A DNA stretch of 20,243 nucleotides from Caldilineaceae bacterium (GCA_028819675.1 JAPPKT010000623.1:1-20243), one strand, 5' to 3'; positions 1 through 7,935 are shown, numbered from the stretch's first letter. Made by a program: numbers and translations. Notes: generated by a model from the sequence alone, not told the origin.

Positions 1-421
1 GTGCGTCGGTCAGGACGACCCACCAGTCTTTGTCGACGTCCTCTTTGATGATCCATTGGGCGGCGGGCATGATGTGGGGAACGGTGCCTGCGGTCTGTTG
101 TGCGACCATCCACTCGCGACTGCTGACGCCGGAGGGCAGCCTGATCCATTCGATCGAGACGCCGGGATGCTCGGCAGTGTATTCGTCAAGCACCTCCAGG
201 ATTTTGTTGTGCGGATTGGGGTTGTCCTCGCTGCGCTCCATGCTCTCGGTCGGGGTCCAGCCACCCAGCCATGCGATCAGTTCCTGGGTTGCGGCGGCCG
301 GTTCGCCGTCCTGCTGTGGCGCGGATTCGCCGGCCGGAACGCAAGCGGCCAGCGCTGCGCCGGCCGAGACAACGCCAACTGTCTTCAGGAAGTTTCGCCT
401 CGAGAGTTTCAGATTCTCCAT
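1..421 (-). CDS. ABC transporter extracellular substrate-binding lipoprotein, sugar-type (partial, N-terminal 140 codons)
   Basis: The reading frame starts at ATG 421 and is open to the left edge, so only the N-terminus is present. It begins with a twin-arginine signal of the SRRNFLK type (residues 7-13), then a short hydrophobic stretch and a lipobox-like LAAC with Cys34, followed by a low-complexity Ala/Pro/Gln linker. The mature part begins with LIAWLGGWTP and includes EHPGVSIEWIRLPSG, the usual opening of family-1 (sugar-type) binding proteins. It should be exported folded by Tat and lipid-anchored, capturing a carbohydrate for an ABC importer whose permeases would lie beyond position 1. 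The ribosome binding site AAAGGAG is about 10 nt upstream of the ATG. The family call rests on the N-terminus only; the ligand is unknown. Confidence 0.88.
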   Translation of the reverse strand, partial: MENLKLSRRNFLKTVGVVSAGAALAACVPAGESAPQQDGEPAAATQELIAWLGGWTPTESMERSEDNPNPHNKILEVLDEYTAEHPGVSIEWIRLPSGVSSREWMVAQQTAGTVPHIMPAAQWIIKEDVDKDWWVVLTDA

Positions 422-597
422 CTTGTCATTTCTCCTTTTGCGGTCAGTGCGCGAATACGGAATGTTAAGATGGCAGGCGAGGGGCCTGCGTTGTCTGGTT
501 GATAGTTGGCCGGAAGAAGTAGGGGCGTTGCAAATTCGCCTCGGCGTCGCTGTGCGAGAGCGATTTATGCGCGGCATTGCAAGCAAAACTCTGGCTG

Positions 598-626
598 ATT
601 ATAGCCGATAGGAATTTGGAGAGCAA
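598..626 (-). promoter_or_regulatory. Candidate sigma70-type promoter for the Tat-SBP gene
   Basis: On the minus strand a perfect TATAAT (-10, positions 603-598) is preceded at 17 bp spacing by TTGCTC (-35, positions 626-621). This would give a leader of roughly 170 nt before the SBP start at 421. The -10 and spacing are good and the -35 matches only its first three bases. It is a prediction from sequence alone. Confidence 0.45.
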
Positions 627-652
627 TTGCCTCAAAAAGGGGCACTTGCCTG

Positions 653-679
653 GATTCCCATAGCTCGGCTATGGGAATC
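653..679. repeat. Perfect 12-bp inverted repeat with 3-nt loop
   Basis: GATTCCCATAGC (653-664) and GCTATGGGAATC (668-679) are perfect reverse complements around TCG. The hairpin lies in the divergent region between the SBP gene (minus) and the PhyH gene (plus), about 30 bp upstream of the SBP promoter candidate. No T-tract follows on either side, so a terminator is unlikely; an operator or a small dispersed palindromic element are both possible. Apart from the promoter candidate I see nothing else in the 422-865 intergenic region. Confidence 0.6.
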
Positions 680-865
680 TGTTGCCAGTGCGGCAGCCCA
701 ACCGAAGGCACCCAAACCGGGACAGTTCTCCGTTGCAAGAATCATCGTAACAATGGTACTGTCAAAGAGCAAACTCAGACATGATTCCATTTTCTTGACG
801 GCGCTTCGCTGTCCGATGCAGAGGACGCAACGCTGTCCCAGAAAGCGGAAATGCAGGAGGCAGAG

Positions 866-1693
866 ATGATGTTTCGGTTCGAAGACTGGATGGTGCATGA
901 GTACCATCAGCAGGGCTTCCTGATCTTTCGGGGGATTGTGCCGCCCTCGCTCCTGACGGACTTGCGGCGGGAGGCGGACAGGGCGCGTGCGCTGGCGCAT
1001 GAGCTCAACGGGCCGCAGACGCAACGGATTCAGCCGCTGGATCGGTACGAAGAATATTTCGATCTACAGCCGTTCAGGGACTATGCCGAGCTGGACGAGC
1101 TGCGGGTGACGGTTGAGCGGTTGCTGGGGCCGGGGTATACGCACGCGCACCTGGATATCATGGGGCTGCTGGTCGAGCCGCTGGAAAGGCCGTGGCACTG
1201 CGGTTGGCACCGGGATGGGGTGGTGGAGGTGCCGGCGGAGGCTCGCGATGCGGAGATGGAGTCGTTCATGGCGACGGTGTGGAACGATCTGCGCTATTTC
1301 AACCAGGTTAACTGTGCGATTTACGCGGACTCCTGCACATGGTATGTGCCGGGCAGCCATCTGCGGCAGCAGGACCTCCCGGACGAGGTGCAGTCTACGG
1401 GGGACCCGGTGATGAAGGAGGCGCCGGCGGAATGGAGCGACGCCGAGGCAGAGCAGTTTTACTTTGCGCACTGCCGGTCGATGCCGGGGGCGGTACAGGT
1501 CTATCTGGGGCCGGGCGACTTCATGGTCTACCGCAACCTGGCGTGGCATTGCGGCATGTATCTGCCCTATCAGCCGCGGGCGACGATTCACGACATCATC
1601 CGGCATAAGGGCAGGAATGCGTGGATGGAGAAGTGGCACAAGGTCAAGCAGGCGGCGCAGGGGCGGGTGACGGCGGGGATGACAGGTTCGTGA
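866..1693 (+). CDS. Phytanoyl-CoA dioxygenase (PhyH) family Fe(II)/2-oxoglutarate-dependent oxygenase
   Basis: The protein has the double-stranded beta-helix pattern of the PhyH family. It starts with the typical opening QQGFLIFRGIVPPSLL, has an HxD iron motif in the stretch WHCGWHRDG (His and Asp about residues 115 and 117), a YVPGSHLRQQD segment, and a distal His in LAWHCG about 110 residues further on, followed about 10 residues later by an Arg (QPRATIHD) that would bind 2-oxoglutarate. All cofactor ligands are therefore present and the enzyme is probably active as a hydroxylase. The substrate is unknown; bacterial members often act on small metabolites rather than phytanoyl-CoA. I prefer the start at 866 or 869 because AGGAGG at 855-860 sits 5-8 nt upstream; an in-frame ATG at 851 lies before that site. 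The gene is divergent from the SBP gene and convergent with the kinase gene. Confidence 0.9.
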   Translation: MMFRFEDWMVHEYHQQGFLIFRGIVPPSLLTDLRREADRARALAHELNGPQTQRIQPLDRYEEYFDLQPFRDYAELDELRVTVERLLGPGYTHAHLDIMGLLVEPLERPWHCGWHRDGVVEVPAEARDAEMESFMATVWNDLRYFNQVNCAIYADSCTWYVPGSHLRQQDLPDEVQSTGDPVMKEAPAEWSDAEAEQFYFAHCRSMPGAVQVYLGPGDFMVYRNLAWHCGMYLPYQPRATIHDIIRHKGRNAWMEKWHKVKQAAQGRVTAGMTGS

Positions 1694-1838
1694 GTAGGTT
1701 TCAGGCCGGATCCAGTCTGCGTTCTATCTGAAACGCTCCTCTTGATCCTCGCCAGATCTTCACTCCGGACGACATCATATCCGATGGGAACAGTAGAGTT
1801 CTAAAGATCTGCTCACTTTCTCCTTGTACTATCAGCCG

Positions 1839-1855
1839 CGCCTTTTCGAAAGGCG
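1839..1855. terminator. Candidate hairpin in the convergent intergenic region
   Basis: CGCCTTT (1839-1845) and AAAGGCG (1849-1855) form a perfect 7-bp stem with a TCG loop, between the 3' ends of the PhyH gene and the kinase gene. A second, wider inverted repeat (ACCGGCC 1858-1864, GGCCGGT 1900-1906) follows. Neither has a clear U-tract, so these are weak candidates for transcript 3' ends. The rest of 1694-1929 shows no gene. Confidence 0.3.
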
Positions 1856-1929
1856 AGACCGGCCAGTACGACTCTGATGGCCCGGCAAGTGACGGCGTAG
1901 GCCGGTTACTACGGATGTTTGGCTGCGCC

Positions 1930-4332
1930 TCAGGGTGATAAGTGGGGATCCTCTTTACGCGATTCGGGGCTTGCGAAGCGGTAGCCGACGCGCGGCTCGG
2001 TGAAGATGTAGGTGGGGTTGTCAGCATCGTCGTTCAGCTTGCGGCGCAGCGTGTTTATCACTGTGCGTATCGGCCGCCGGTCTCCATGGCTGCCCACATC
2101 CCAGACCTCTTTCAACAGATTTTCGTAGGTCACCACGTGACCGGCGTTGAGCGAGAGTTCGACTAGCGTCCGGTACTCTATTGCTGTCAGGCGAACCGAT
2201 TCCCTTGCCAGGATCACTTGGCGTGTGACGTAGTCGATGGTCATCTCCCCCAAGACAAACGGCTTCAGTGGGTCGGGGCCCGTCCACTTTCGCAACGCGC
2301 CCCTGATCCGGGCCGTCAGCTCGGTCGGCGAGAATGGTTTCACTACGTAGTCTGCCGCCCCCATATCGAAGGCCCGGGCAATCATCTGGTCCTGGTCGTA
2401 GGCAGACAGGAAGATGACAGGCACATTGTTTATCTCCAGGATCTCCTTCATCAGGTCGATGCCATCGGTCCCCGGAAGCATGAGGTCGAGTAGTGCCAGG
2501 TGGGGCTTCTTCTCATACATGAGGACGAGCGCCTCCTGCGGGTCCCCCGTCACGATAGTCGTGTAGCCTGCCTTGGCAAGCGTGTCACGAACGTACCTAA
2601 GTGCCAGCAGGTCGTCGTCCACCACCAATATGCGCATTCGCTCCTCCATCGACTGCGAGGAAGAGCGGGTTAAGGGTTGAGTCCCTTTGGCAGGCGAGAC
2701 GTTTGTGGGTTGCCCGACTGCTGGAATCGTGAAAGATACTGTTGTTCCCATTCCCGGCCCGTCACTTTCGGCCCATATCCGGCCTCCGTGGGCTTCGACT
2801 ATCCCCTTACAGATTGCAAGCCCCAGACCCGTTTCCTCACTCTGGTTCTCGGCATCGTTACGAGAGAACTTTCCGAACAGATGCGGCAGACTCTCGGCCG
2901 GGATGCCTTTGCCCTTGTCGGAGACTGAGATCACGACAAGGAGGCCTTCCCGCGACGCGCTTACCCTGATTGGCAACCTGTCGGGCGAATAACTGGCTGC
3001 GTTGGAGAGTAGGTTACTCAGCACCTGGATTATGCGCAGCCGGTCCGCCATGATCAACGGCAGGTCGGGCTCGAATTCAATTTGAAGTTCGTGCTTGGCC
3101 CCGCCGCTTTGGAAGGCGTTTTGGGCTTCGGCTATGAGATCCACGACCTCAGCGGGCTTGGGGAGGACCGATAGTGTTCCGGACTCGATGCGCGCCACAT
3201 CGAGAAGATCTGCAATCAATTCTCGCATCCTATCGGTCTGTGTGTTTATGATCTGGTGAAACTGATGCGTTTCGGCGGGATTGAGGGTGGTGGAGGGATC
3301 CAGGAGAGTCGTAATCGAACCTTTCACAGAAGAGAGAGGTGTGCGCAGTTCGTGGCTCACCATGGCCAGGAATTCGGCCCGCATTCGTTCCATTTCTTTC
3401 AACGGCGCCATATCCTGCAGGGTAAAGACAAAGGAGATAATGTCCCCGTCGTCTGAGCGGATGGGAGTGCCGTTTACCAGGGCAGTAAGAGAGCGTCCGT
3501 CCGGGACAGAATATACAACCTCCTCGGAGCGCACGGTTTCGCCGCTCCTCAGGGTTTTGTCGATGGGGCCTTCTGCCAAAGTGTACTCCCATCCACTCGC
3601 TCGTCGAACGGTCATAACCTTCAGAAGCTCTTCTACAGTGTAGCCTGGCGAGCTCAGGGTCATAAACATTCTTTCCGTTTCGCGGTTGTATGATACAAGT
3701 TTACCCGTTTTGGCGTTGAAAACCGCCACGCCTACGGGGGAGGTGTTGATCAGCGTTTCCAGATAGGCCCGGGTCTCCTGTTCCTCGCGGTAGCGGCGGG
3801 CGTTGGCGATAGCCAGAGCGGCCTGGGAGGCGAACACGACCAGGATCTCTTCGTCTGCGAGGGTAAATTCCCGGCCGTCACTCTTGTCGCCGACGTAGAT
3901 ATGTCCTACCAGTTCGTTCAGATGTAGTATCGGCGCCATCAGCAAGGACAGGACGGGGATAGCCGTAGTCGGCGGGGGGAATTCGGAAAATCCCAAATCC
4001 CTAGCATAGCTTTTCAAATCTTTGACTCGCATCGGCTCGGAGATTTTGCCAAGGTAATCGAGAAACTTCGAATATTGGGGCATATTCCATAATGACTGCG
4101 CTCTTTCGGACGAAATACCGTGGGCGAAAAAGTCTTGCACCTGCCCCGAGTCGTCGAGGAGAGTAATTACGCCTGATTTGCCTCCAGTTAACGCGCAGGC
4201 GCTTTCCAGTACGTTTGTCAGGACCGTGCCGAAGTCTAGACTCTCGTTTATGCGGTGGCTCGCTTCACTCAGCCTGGACAGTCGATCCCGTAGCGAGGCG
4301 TTCTCTTGGGCCAGTTCGTCTGCTCGCTTCAC
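1930..4332 (-). CDS. One-piece two-component protein: GAF-PAS-HisKA-HATPase-receiver-OmpR winged helix
   Basis: This 800-residue protein joins a complete sensor kinase to a complete response regulator. In order it has a short N-terminal coiled segment (1-30), a GAF domain (about 33-178), a PAS domain (about 190-310), a HisKA domain with the H-box SHELRTPL (His327), a HATPase domain with N-box Asn440/Asn444, DKGKGIP (472-478) and GLGLAICKGIVEAHGG, then a receiver domain (566-682) with acidic Asp572-574, phospho-acceptor Asp616, Ser643 and Lys665, and a KdpE/OmpR-like winged helix (about 690-787) ending in EPRVGYRFA. I see no transmembrane segment, so it should sense a cytosolic signal through GAF/PAS. 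All catalytic residues are present. The start at ATG 4332 has GGAGA 5-6 nt upstream. Hybrid kinases normally end at the receiver; a DNA-binding output on the same chain is uncommon. Target genes are unknown; the PhyH gene and the ankyrin gene are its neighbours. Confidence 0.93.
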   Translation of the reverse strand: MKRADELAQENASLRDRLSRLSEASHRINESLDFGTVLTNVLESACALTGGKSGVITLLDDSGQVQDFFAHGISSERAQSLWNMPQYSKFLDYLGKISEPMRVKDLKSYARDLGFSEFPPPTTAIPVLSLLMAPILHLNELVGHIYVGDKSDGREFTLADEEILVVFASQAALAIANARRYREEQETRAYLETLINTSPVGVAVFNAKTGKLVSYNRETERMFMTLSSPGYTVEELLKVMTVRRASGWEYTLAEGPIDKTLRSGETVRSEEVVYSVPDGRSLTALVNGTPIRSDDGDIISFVFTLQDMAPLKEMERMRAEFLAMVSHELRTPLSSVKGSITTLLDPSTTLNPAETHQFHQIINTQTDRMRELIADLLDVARIESGTLSVLPKPAEVVDLIAEAQNAFQSGGAKHELQIEFEPDLPLIMADRLRIIQVLSNLLSNAASYSPDRLPIRVSASREGLLVVISVSDKGKGIPAESLPHLFGKFSRNDAENQSEETGLGLAICKGIVEAHGGRIWAESDGPGMGTTVSFTIPAVGQPTNVSPAKGTQPLTRSSSQSMEERMRILVVDDDLLALRYVRDTLAKAGYTTIVTGDPQEALVLMYEKKPHLALLDLMLPGTDGIDLMKEILEINNVPVIFLSAYDQDQMIARAFDMGAADYVVKPFSPTELTARIRGALRKWTGPDPLKPFVLGEMTIDYVTRQVILARESVRLTAIEYRTLVELSLNAGHVVTYENLLKEVWDVGSHGDRRPIRTVINTLRRKLNDDADNPTYIFTEPRVGYRFASPESRKEDPHLSP
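2635..2647 (-). promoter_or_regulatory. Internal Shine-Dalgarno and ATG at the receiver domain of the kinase-regulator fusion
   Basis: Within the fusion gene the minus strand reads GGAGGAG (2647-2641), CGA, ATG (2637-2635). This ATG is codon 566, encoding MRILVVDDD, the exact N-terminus expected of a stand-alone OmpR-family regulator. Translation from here would give a 235-residue protein, a normal length for that family. The codons before it (SMEERM) are forced by frame, so the site could be a relic of two once-separate genes or a working internal start. Confidence 0.42.
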
Positions 4333-4866
4333 ATTTCAGTCTCCATTGCAGCGCCAGAAAGTCCTGGGTCCTCTTGTGAACGCCCAGGCTCGATGCGTAG
4401 CCGGACTCCAGTGTAGGCAGGCACAGCGATGAGGATCTGGATAAAAACTTACAAAAAGAGGTTGCAGTTACTCCTGGTTTCTTACAATAAACTTATACAG
4501 ATTGGATAAAATTGTAAAGTACCGGTTCTCCTGTACCCGGTTCCACTTGGAACTCGCGAGGCGACATGCTAAGCGGCGCGATACCACTGTCCGCGTGCAA
4601 ACTGAACATCTTGCAGGCGCTCGACTTCGAAAACAAGACGCCAAGCGACGCTATTCCGTCCCAACTGAGCGGGCGGGCGGCGGCTGTCATGCGTTGCGCC
4701 AAGCCTGCTACTGCGACTTGTCCCTCGGGAGGCTTCGATAGGATCAGGCACTCATGCGAACCGCCTCCCGTACTTGCAATATATGGCTATAGGCATGAAA
4801 CAGGCCTGCGTCGATAAGCGATACGCAACCGCACTCAGCCAGAACCTCACACCAAGCTGATTCCTT
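4333..4866. other. Intergenic region without a convincing gene, AT-rich core at 4436-4520
   Basis: This is the divergent space between the kinase gene and the ankyrin locus. Short frames exist on both strands (for example 4493-4702 minus and 4502-4741 plus), but they lack Shine-Dalgarno sequences and protein-like composition. The AT-rich stretch contains, on the minus strand, TTTACA (4518-4513) and TATAAG (4497-4492) separated by 15 bp, a weak promoter candidate for the kinase gene. No promoter for the ankyrin gene could be picked with confidence. Confidence 0.4.
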
Positions 4867-4878
4867 ACGGAGGCACCG

Positions 4879-5088
4879 ATGATGAACATCGAAATGTCCT
4901 TTCAGAAGTCAAAGATGGCCGGGGTATTTTTGCTGACCGTACTACTTAGTTGTACAGCGACGGTCCTGCCATTGGGGCTCGCAAACACGGCAGCCGCGCA
5001 AGAAGGGGACGCCAAGTCCGAGACGGCACCCCAGTCTGTTCCTGGTCTGCAGGCCTGCCAGGCAGGAATGGCACTAAGCCAAGGGTAG
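4879..5088 (+). CDS. Secretion-signal N-terminus of the ankyrin protein, ended by an in-frame TAG
   Basis: The 69-residue frame has a strong Shine-Dalgarno (ACGGAGG, 4867-4873) 5 nt before ATG 4879; a second ATG at 4882 has 8-nt spacing. The peptide has a basic N-region (QKSK), a hydrophobic core (AGVFLLTVLLSC) and a possible lipobox LLSC at Cys25, or alternatively a signal peptidase I site after ANTAAA. It then continues with hydrophilic sequence to TAG at 5086-5088. Past the TAG the same frame stays open without any stop to 7935. This therefore looks like the export signal of the ankyrin protein, cut off by one nonsense codon. A genuine 69-residue secreted peptide is possible but less likely. 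Confidence 0.55.
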   Translation: MMNIEMSFQKSKMAGVFLLTVLLSCTATVLPLGLANTAAAQEGDAKSETAPQSVPGLQACQAGMALSQG

Positions 5089-5307
5089 GGTTGCCACGTT
5101 AGCGGGAGTGCCGTAACAGTCGTTGTCGGAAGCACGTCAGCATGCCTCGCCTATTTTGAACCCGCTCTCCTGTTCGTTTGTCACGCCGAGCACATCGATT
5201 CATCTGCAGTCCTGTCCGCCAGCAAAGTTGGCGACAGCAGGTGGATCATTGACGAGCTTGCCGCTAAGCCTGGCAGTTGCGGAGAACTGCACGAAATACA
5301 CGACACA

Positions 5308-7935
5308 GTGCGGCTGGGCAGAGCGGATTGGGTTTCCTGTCTCGCTGCGACCGATGTGGAGCTAAACGCATGTGACGACGAATATACCACTCCTCTCAGT
5401 ATTGCGGCGGAGAAAGGGTCCAGCGAGTTAGTGCAGATTCTTGTTGCTGCCGGCGCCGACACCAACGTGCTGGATGGCTTCGGTGAATCGCCACTCCACA
5501 TTGCACAGAGGAACGACGCTGCGGAGGTTGTGGAGGTACTCGTTGCTGCCGGTGCTGAAGGCGAGGGTTTGCCTTGTCTGCATGCAGAGAGCGTATTGGA
5601 GGCGGATGAAGAGACCGAGATGTTGCTTGGTTTTCTGCTTATGTACGTTATCCTCGAAGAGTCCGGAGAACTTGACGCTGCGATCACCGAGATGTCGCAG
5701 GAGGTTGTTTCGTCTCTGGCAGAGGTATTCAGCGAGGAAGGTTCGGACATTGAGACGCAAGCTTTGGGCGACACATCCCTGAACATCGTTATTGAAGAGC
5801 TTGTACAGATCACCGTCAAGTACACCTTGCCGGTGCTAACCGCCGAAGGTGTCAATACCGGTATTGAAGATGAGGTTGCCGAGTTCCTGCTGACCGGTAT
5901 GTCGGAAGACGCAGATTTGGAGGCTGGCATCGCAGAGTTGCAGAACAACGGATTTTACGACGACAAGACAGCAGATGCGATCACAGCATTTGTCCGCAGC
6001 TTTCCGGCGGGACTGGCTGAGATCCTCGTCGCTGCGAGCGCAGGTGCTGCGGTTGAAGAACCTATCAAGGCTCTCTCGCAGAGTCTGGTGACGGATTATG
6101 CCGGCATTCTTGCTGCCGCCGGCTCAGAAGTTGACCCAGCCGTCCTCGGGCAGACGCCCCTGCAGTTGGCGATAGAGTACATAATCTCCGAGACTTTGCG
6201 CGTGTTCCTCTCCGAAGAGATCGTTCAGACCCTCATCTCAGCGACGGGATCCGAATTTGACAACAGCCTGCTCCAAGTCATGGGCCTAGTCCAGAAAGAA
6301 GAGCCAGAAGAAGAGTTCCGCATTTGGGGTGAATTCCCTTTGTTCGACGCGATAGAGCATGGCGACCCCGAATTTGTGCGCCTCTTGGTTAACACGGGCG
6401 CAGACATCAACGCAACTGCAGGCTTCGGCGGCAATACGGCCCTCCACGAAGCCGTAGCACAGGGCAGTGCGGAGATCGTGCAGGTCCTCGTCGATGCTGG
6501 CGCGGACATCGAAGCGAAAGGATTCATGGGTCGCACGCCCCTTTCTCTCGCCGCCGAGGAAGGCGCGTCAGAGATCATGAAGGTCCTGCTGGGCCGAGCG
6601 CCGGACTCAGCCACGGCGGCAAGTGGCGACGGCCAGAAGGCTGCATCACCGTCAGCGATTGGAAGCAAGGCGCTCTTCGCCGCCATCGAGTCTGACAACG
6701 CGGCGATGGTAAGACTTCTGGTGGAAGCGGGTGCAGACGTCAACGCAGCTGAAGGTTTCGGCGGCAATACGCCTTTGCATGAAGCCGTTGAGGAGGGCAA
6801 TGCAGAGATCGTGCAGATTCTCGTCGATGCTGGCGCGGACATCGAAGCCGAAGGATTCATGGATCAAACACCACTTAGCCTTGCGGCGGAGGAAGGCGCG
6901 TCAGAAATCATGCAGATCCTGCTCGGGCAGGGCGCAGACAACGGCACGCAAGAGGGCGAGGACAAGCAAGCGCCGGCGATCGGAAGCGAGGCGCTCTTCA
7001 CCGCGATCGAGAAGGGCGACGTGGAGACGGTCAGGCTTCTGGTGGAAGCCGGTGCGGACGTCAACGCAGCTGAAGGTTTCGGCGGCAATACGCCTTTGCA
7101 TGAAGCCGTTGAGGAGGGCAATGCAGAGATCGTGCAGATTCTCGTCGATGCTGGCGCGGACATCGAAGCCGAAGGATTCATGGATCAAACACCACTTAGC
7201 CTTGCGGCGGAGGAAGGCGCGTCAGAAATCATGCAGATCCTGCTCGGGCAGGGCGCAGACAACGGCACGCAAGAGGGCGAGGACAAGCAAGCGCCGGCGA
7301 TCGGAAGCGAGGCGCTCTTCACCGCGATCGAGAAGGGTGATGTCGAGATGGTGCGGATTCTGGTTGAAGCGGGTGCGGACATCAACGCAGCCGATGGCTT
7401 CGGCGGCAATACGCCCCTTCATGAAGCGGTGGAGCAGGGCGACGCGGAGATCGTGAGGATCCTGGTCGCTGCCGGCGCGGACGTCCATGCAGAAGGCTAT
7501 TTTGATCGCACGCCCCTCACTCTTGCGGCTGAAGAAGGTGCGACAGAGATTCTGCAGATTCTGCTGGGGACGGGCCCGGACGCTGACACGTCAGTGGGCG
7601 GCGAAGACAAGGAAGCTGTATCGACGCCATCAGTTGGAAGTGAGGCGCTCTATACCGCAATAGAGAAGGGTGATGTCGAGATGGTGCGGCTTCTGGTTGA
7701 AGCGGGTGCGGACATCAACGCAGCCGAGGGCTTCGGCGGCAACACGCCCCTTCACGAAGCCGTGAAGAAAGGCGACTTGGAGATCGTGAAGATCCTGGTC
7801 GCTGCCGGCGCGGATGTCGAGGCAAAGGGCTATTTTGATCGTACGCCCCTCAGTCTTGCGGCCGAGGAAGGCGCAACAGAGATTATGCGCATACTGCTGG
7901 GCCTGGGTGAGAGCACAGATACGTCTGGGGAATAG
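5308..7935 (+). CDS. Large ankyrin-repeat protein (frame open from 5089, same frame as the signal peptide at 4879)
   Basis: The frame encodes tandem ankyrin repeats with the signature TPLHEAVxxGxAEIVxILVxAGADI. Starting at GTG 5308 it is 875 residues, but the first repeat already begins a few codons earlier (HEIHDTVRLGRADWVSCL), and no stop occurs between 5089 and 5308. The real protein was therefore probably about 1017 residues beginning at 4879. There are two ordinary repeats at about 5320-5560, then a strongly diverged helical region (about 5580-6330) where fragments such as GQTPLQLAIEYIISETLRVF still show ankyrin spacing, then five large units to the end. The repeats are rich in Glu and Asp. 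Ankyrin arrays mediate protein binding; with an export signal the protein would act at the surface or outside, for example on host or predator proteins. No catalytic domain is seen. If read only from 5308 it would lack export. Confidence 0.85.
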   Translation: MRLGRADWVSCLAATDVELNACDDEYTTPLSIAAEKGSSELVQILVAAGADTNVLDGFGESPLHIAQRNDAAEVVEVLVAAGAEGEGLPCLHAESVLEADEETEMLLGFLLMYVILEESGELDAAITEMSQEVVSSLAEVFSEEGSDIETQALGDTSLNIVIEELVQITVKYTLPVLTAEGVNTGIEDEVAEFLLTGMSEDADLEAGIAELQNNGFYDDKTADAITAFVRSFPAGLAEILVAASAGAAVEEPIKALSQSLVTDYAGILAAAGSEVDPAVLGQTPLQLAIEYIISETLRVFLSEEIVQTLISATGSEFDNSLLQVMGLVQKEEPEEEFRIWGEFPLFDAIEHGDPEFVRLLVNTGADINATAGFGGNTALHEAVAQGSAEIVQVLVDAGADIEAKGFMGRTPLSLAAEEGASEIMKVLLGRAPDSATAASGDGQKAASPSAIGSKALFAAIESDNAAMVRLLVEAGADVNAAEGFGGNTPLHEAVEEGNAEIVQILVDAGADIEAEGFMDQTPLSLAAEEGASEIMQILLGQGADNGTQEGEDKQAPAIGSEALFTAIEKGDVETVRLLVEAGADVNAAEGFGGNTPLHEAVEEGNAEIVQILVDAGADIEAEGFMDQTPLSLAAEEGASEIMQILLGQGADNGTQEGEDKQAPAIGSEALFTAIEKGDVEMVRILVEAGADINAADGFGGNTPLHEAVEQGDAEIVRILVAAGADVHAEGYFDRTPLTLAAEEGATEILQILLGTGPDADTSVGGEDKEAVSTPSVGSEALYTAIEKGDVEMVRLLVEAGADINAAEGFGGNTPLHEAVKKGDLEIVKILVAAGADVEAKGYFDRTPLSLAAEEGATEIMRILLGLGESTDTSGE
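6331..7935 (+). repeat. Five higher-order ankyrin units of about 107-111 codons
   Basis: Units begin at 6331, 6664, 6985, 7306 and 7639, giving spacings of 333, 321, 321 and 333 bp; the last unit is 297 bp and ends at the stop. Each unit contains three ankyrin repeats (opening EALFTAIEKGD, then FGGNTPLHEAV, then DxTPLSLAAEEGASEIM) followed by a hydrophilic linker of about 25 residues ending near AIGS. The three-repeat module plus linker, not the single ankyrin repeat, is thus the unit of duplication. Confidence 0.9.
6736..7337 (+). repeat. Perfect 281-bp direct duplication inside the ankyrin gene (6736-7016 and 7057-7337)
   Basis: By direct reading, 6736-7016 and 7057-7337 are identical base for base, at a 321-bp offset. 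They cover most of units 2 and 3. The first differences beyond are synonymous or single-base changes. Units 1, 4 and 5 differ at many codons. The duplication (or gene conversion) between units 2 and 3 is therefore very recent, or the number of copies is variable. Confidence 0.95.

Noticed and set aside
30..611. 193-codon plus-strand open frame at the left end
   Set aside because: It is antisense to the Tat-lipoprotein binding-protein gene, which has a Shine-Dalgarno, a signal peptide and family motifs.
4493..4741. Small frames on both strands between the kinase and ankyrin genes
   Set aside because: They lack Shine-Dalgarno sequences, hydrophobic or repeated patterns, and any family resemblance.
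5181..5948. 255-codon Ser/Thr-rich minus-strand frame
   Set aside because: It is antisense to the ankyrin frame; Ser/Ala/Thr richness is what Ala/Glu-rich repeats give on the other strand.
6331..7935. Regular ~321-bp repeats considered as a CRISPR or tandem non-coding array
   Set aside because: The repeats are in frame, encode ankyrin modules and keep the reading frame throughout.
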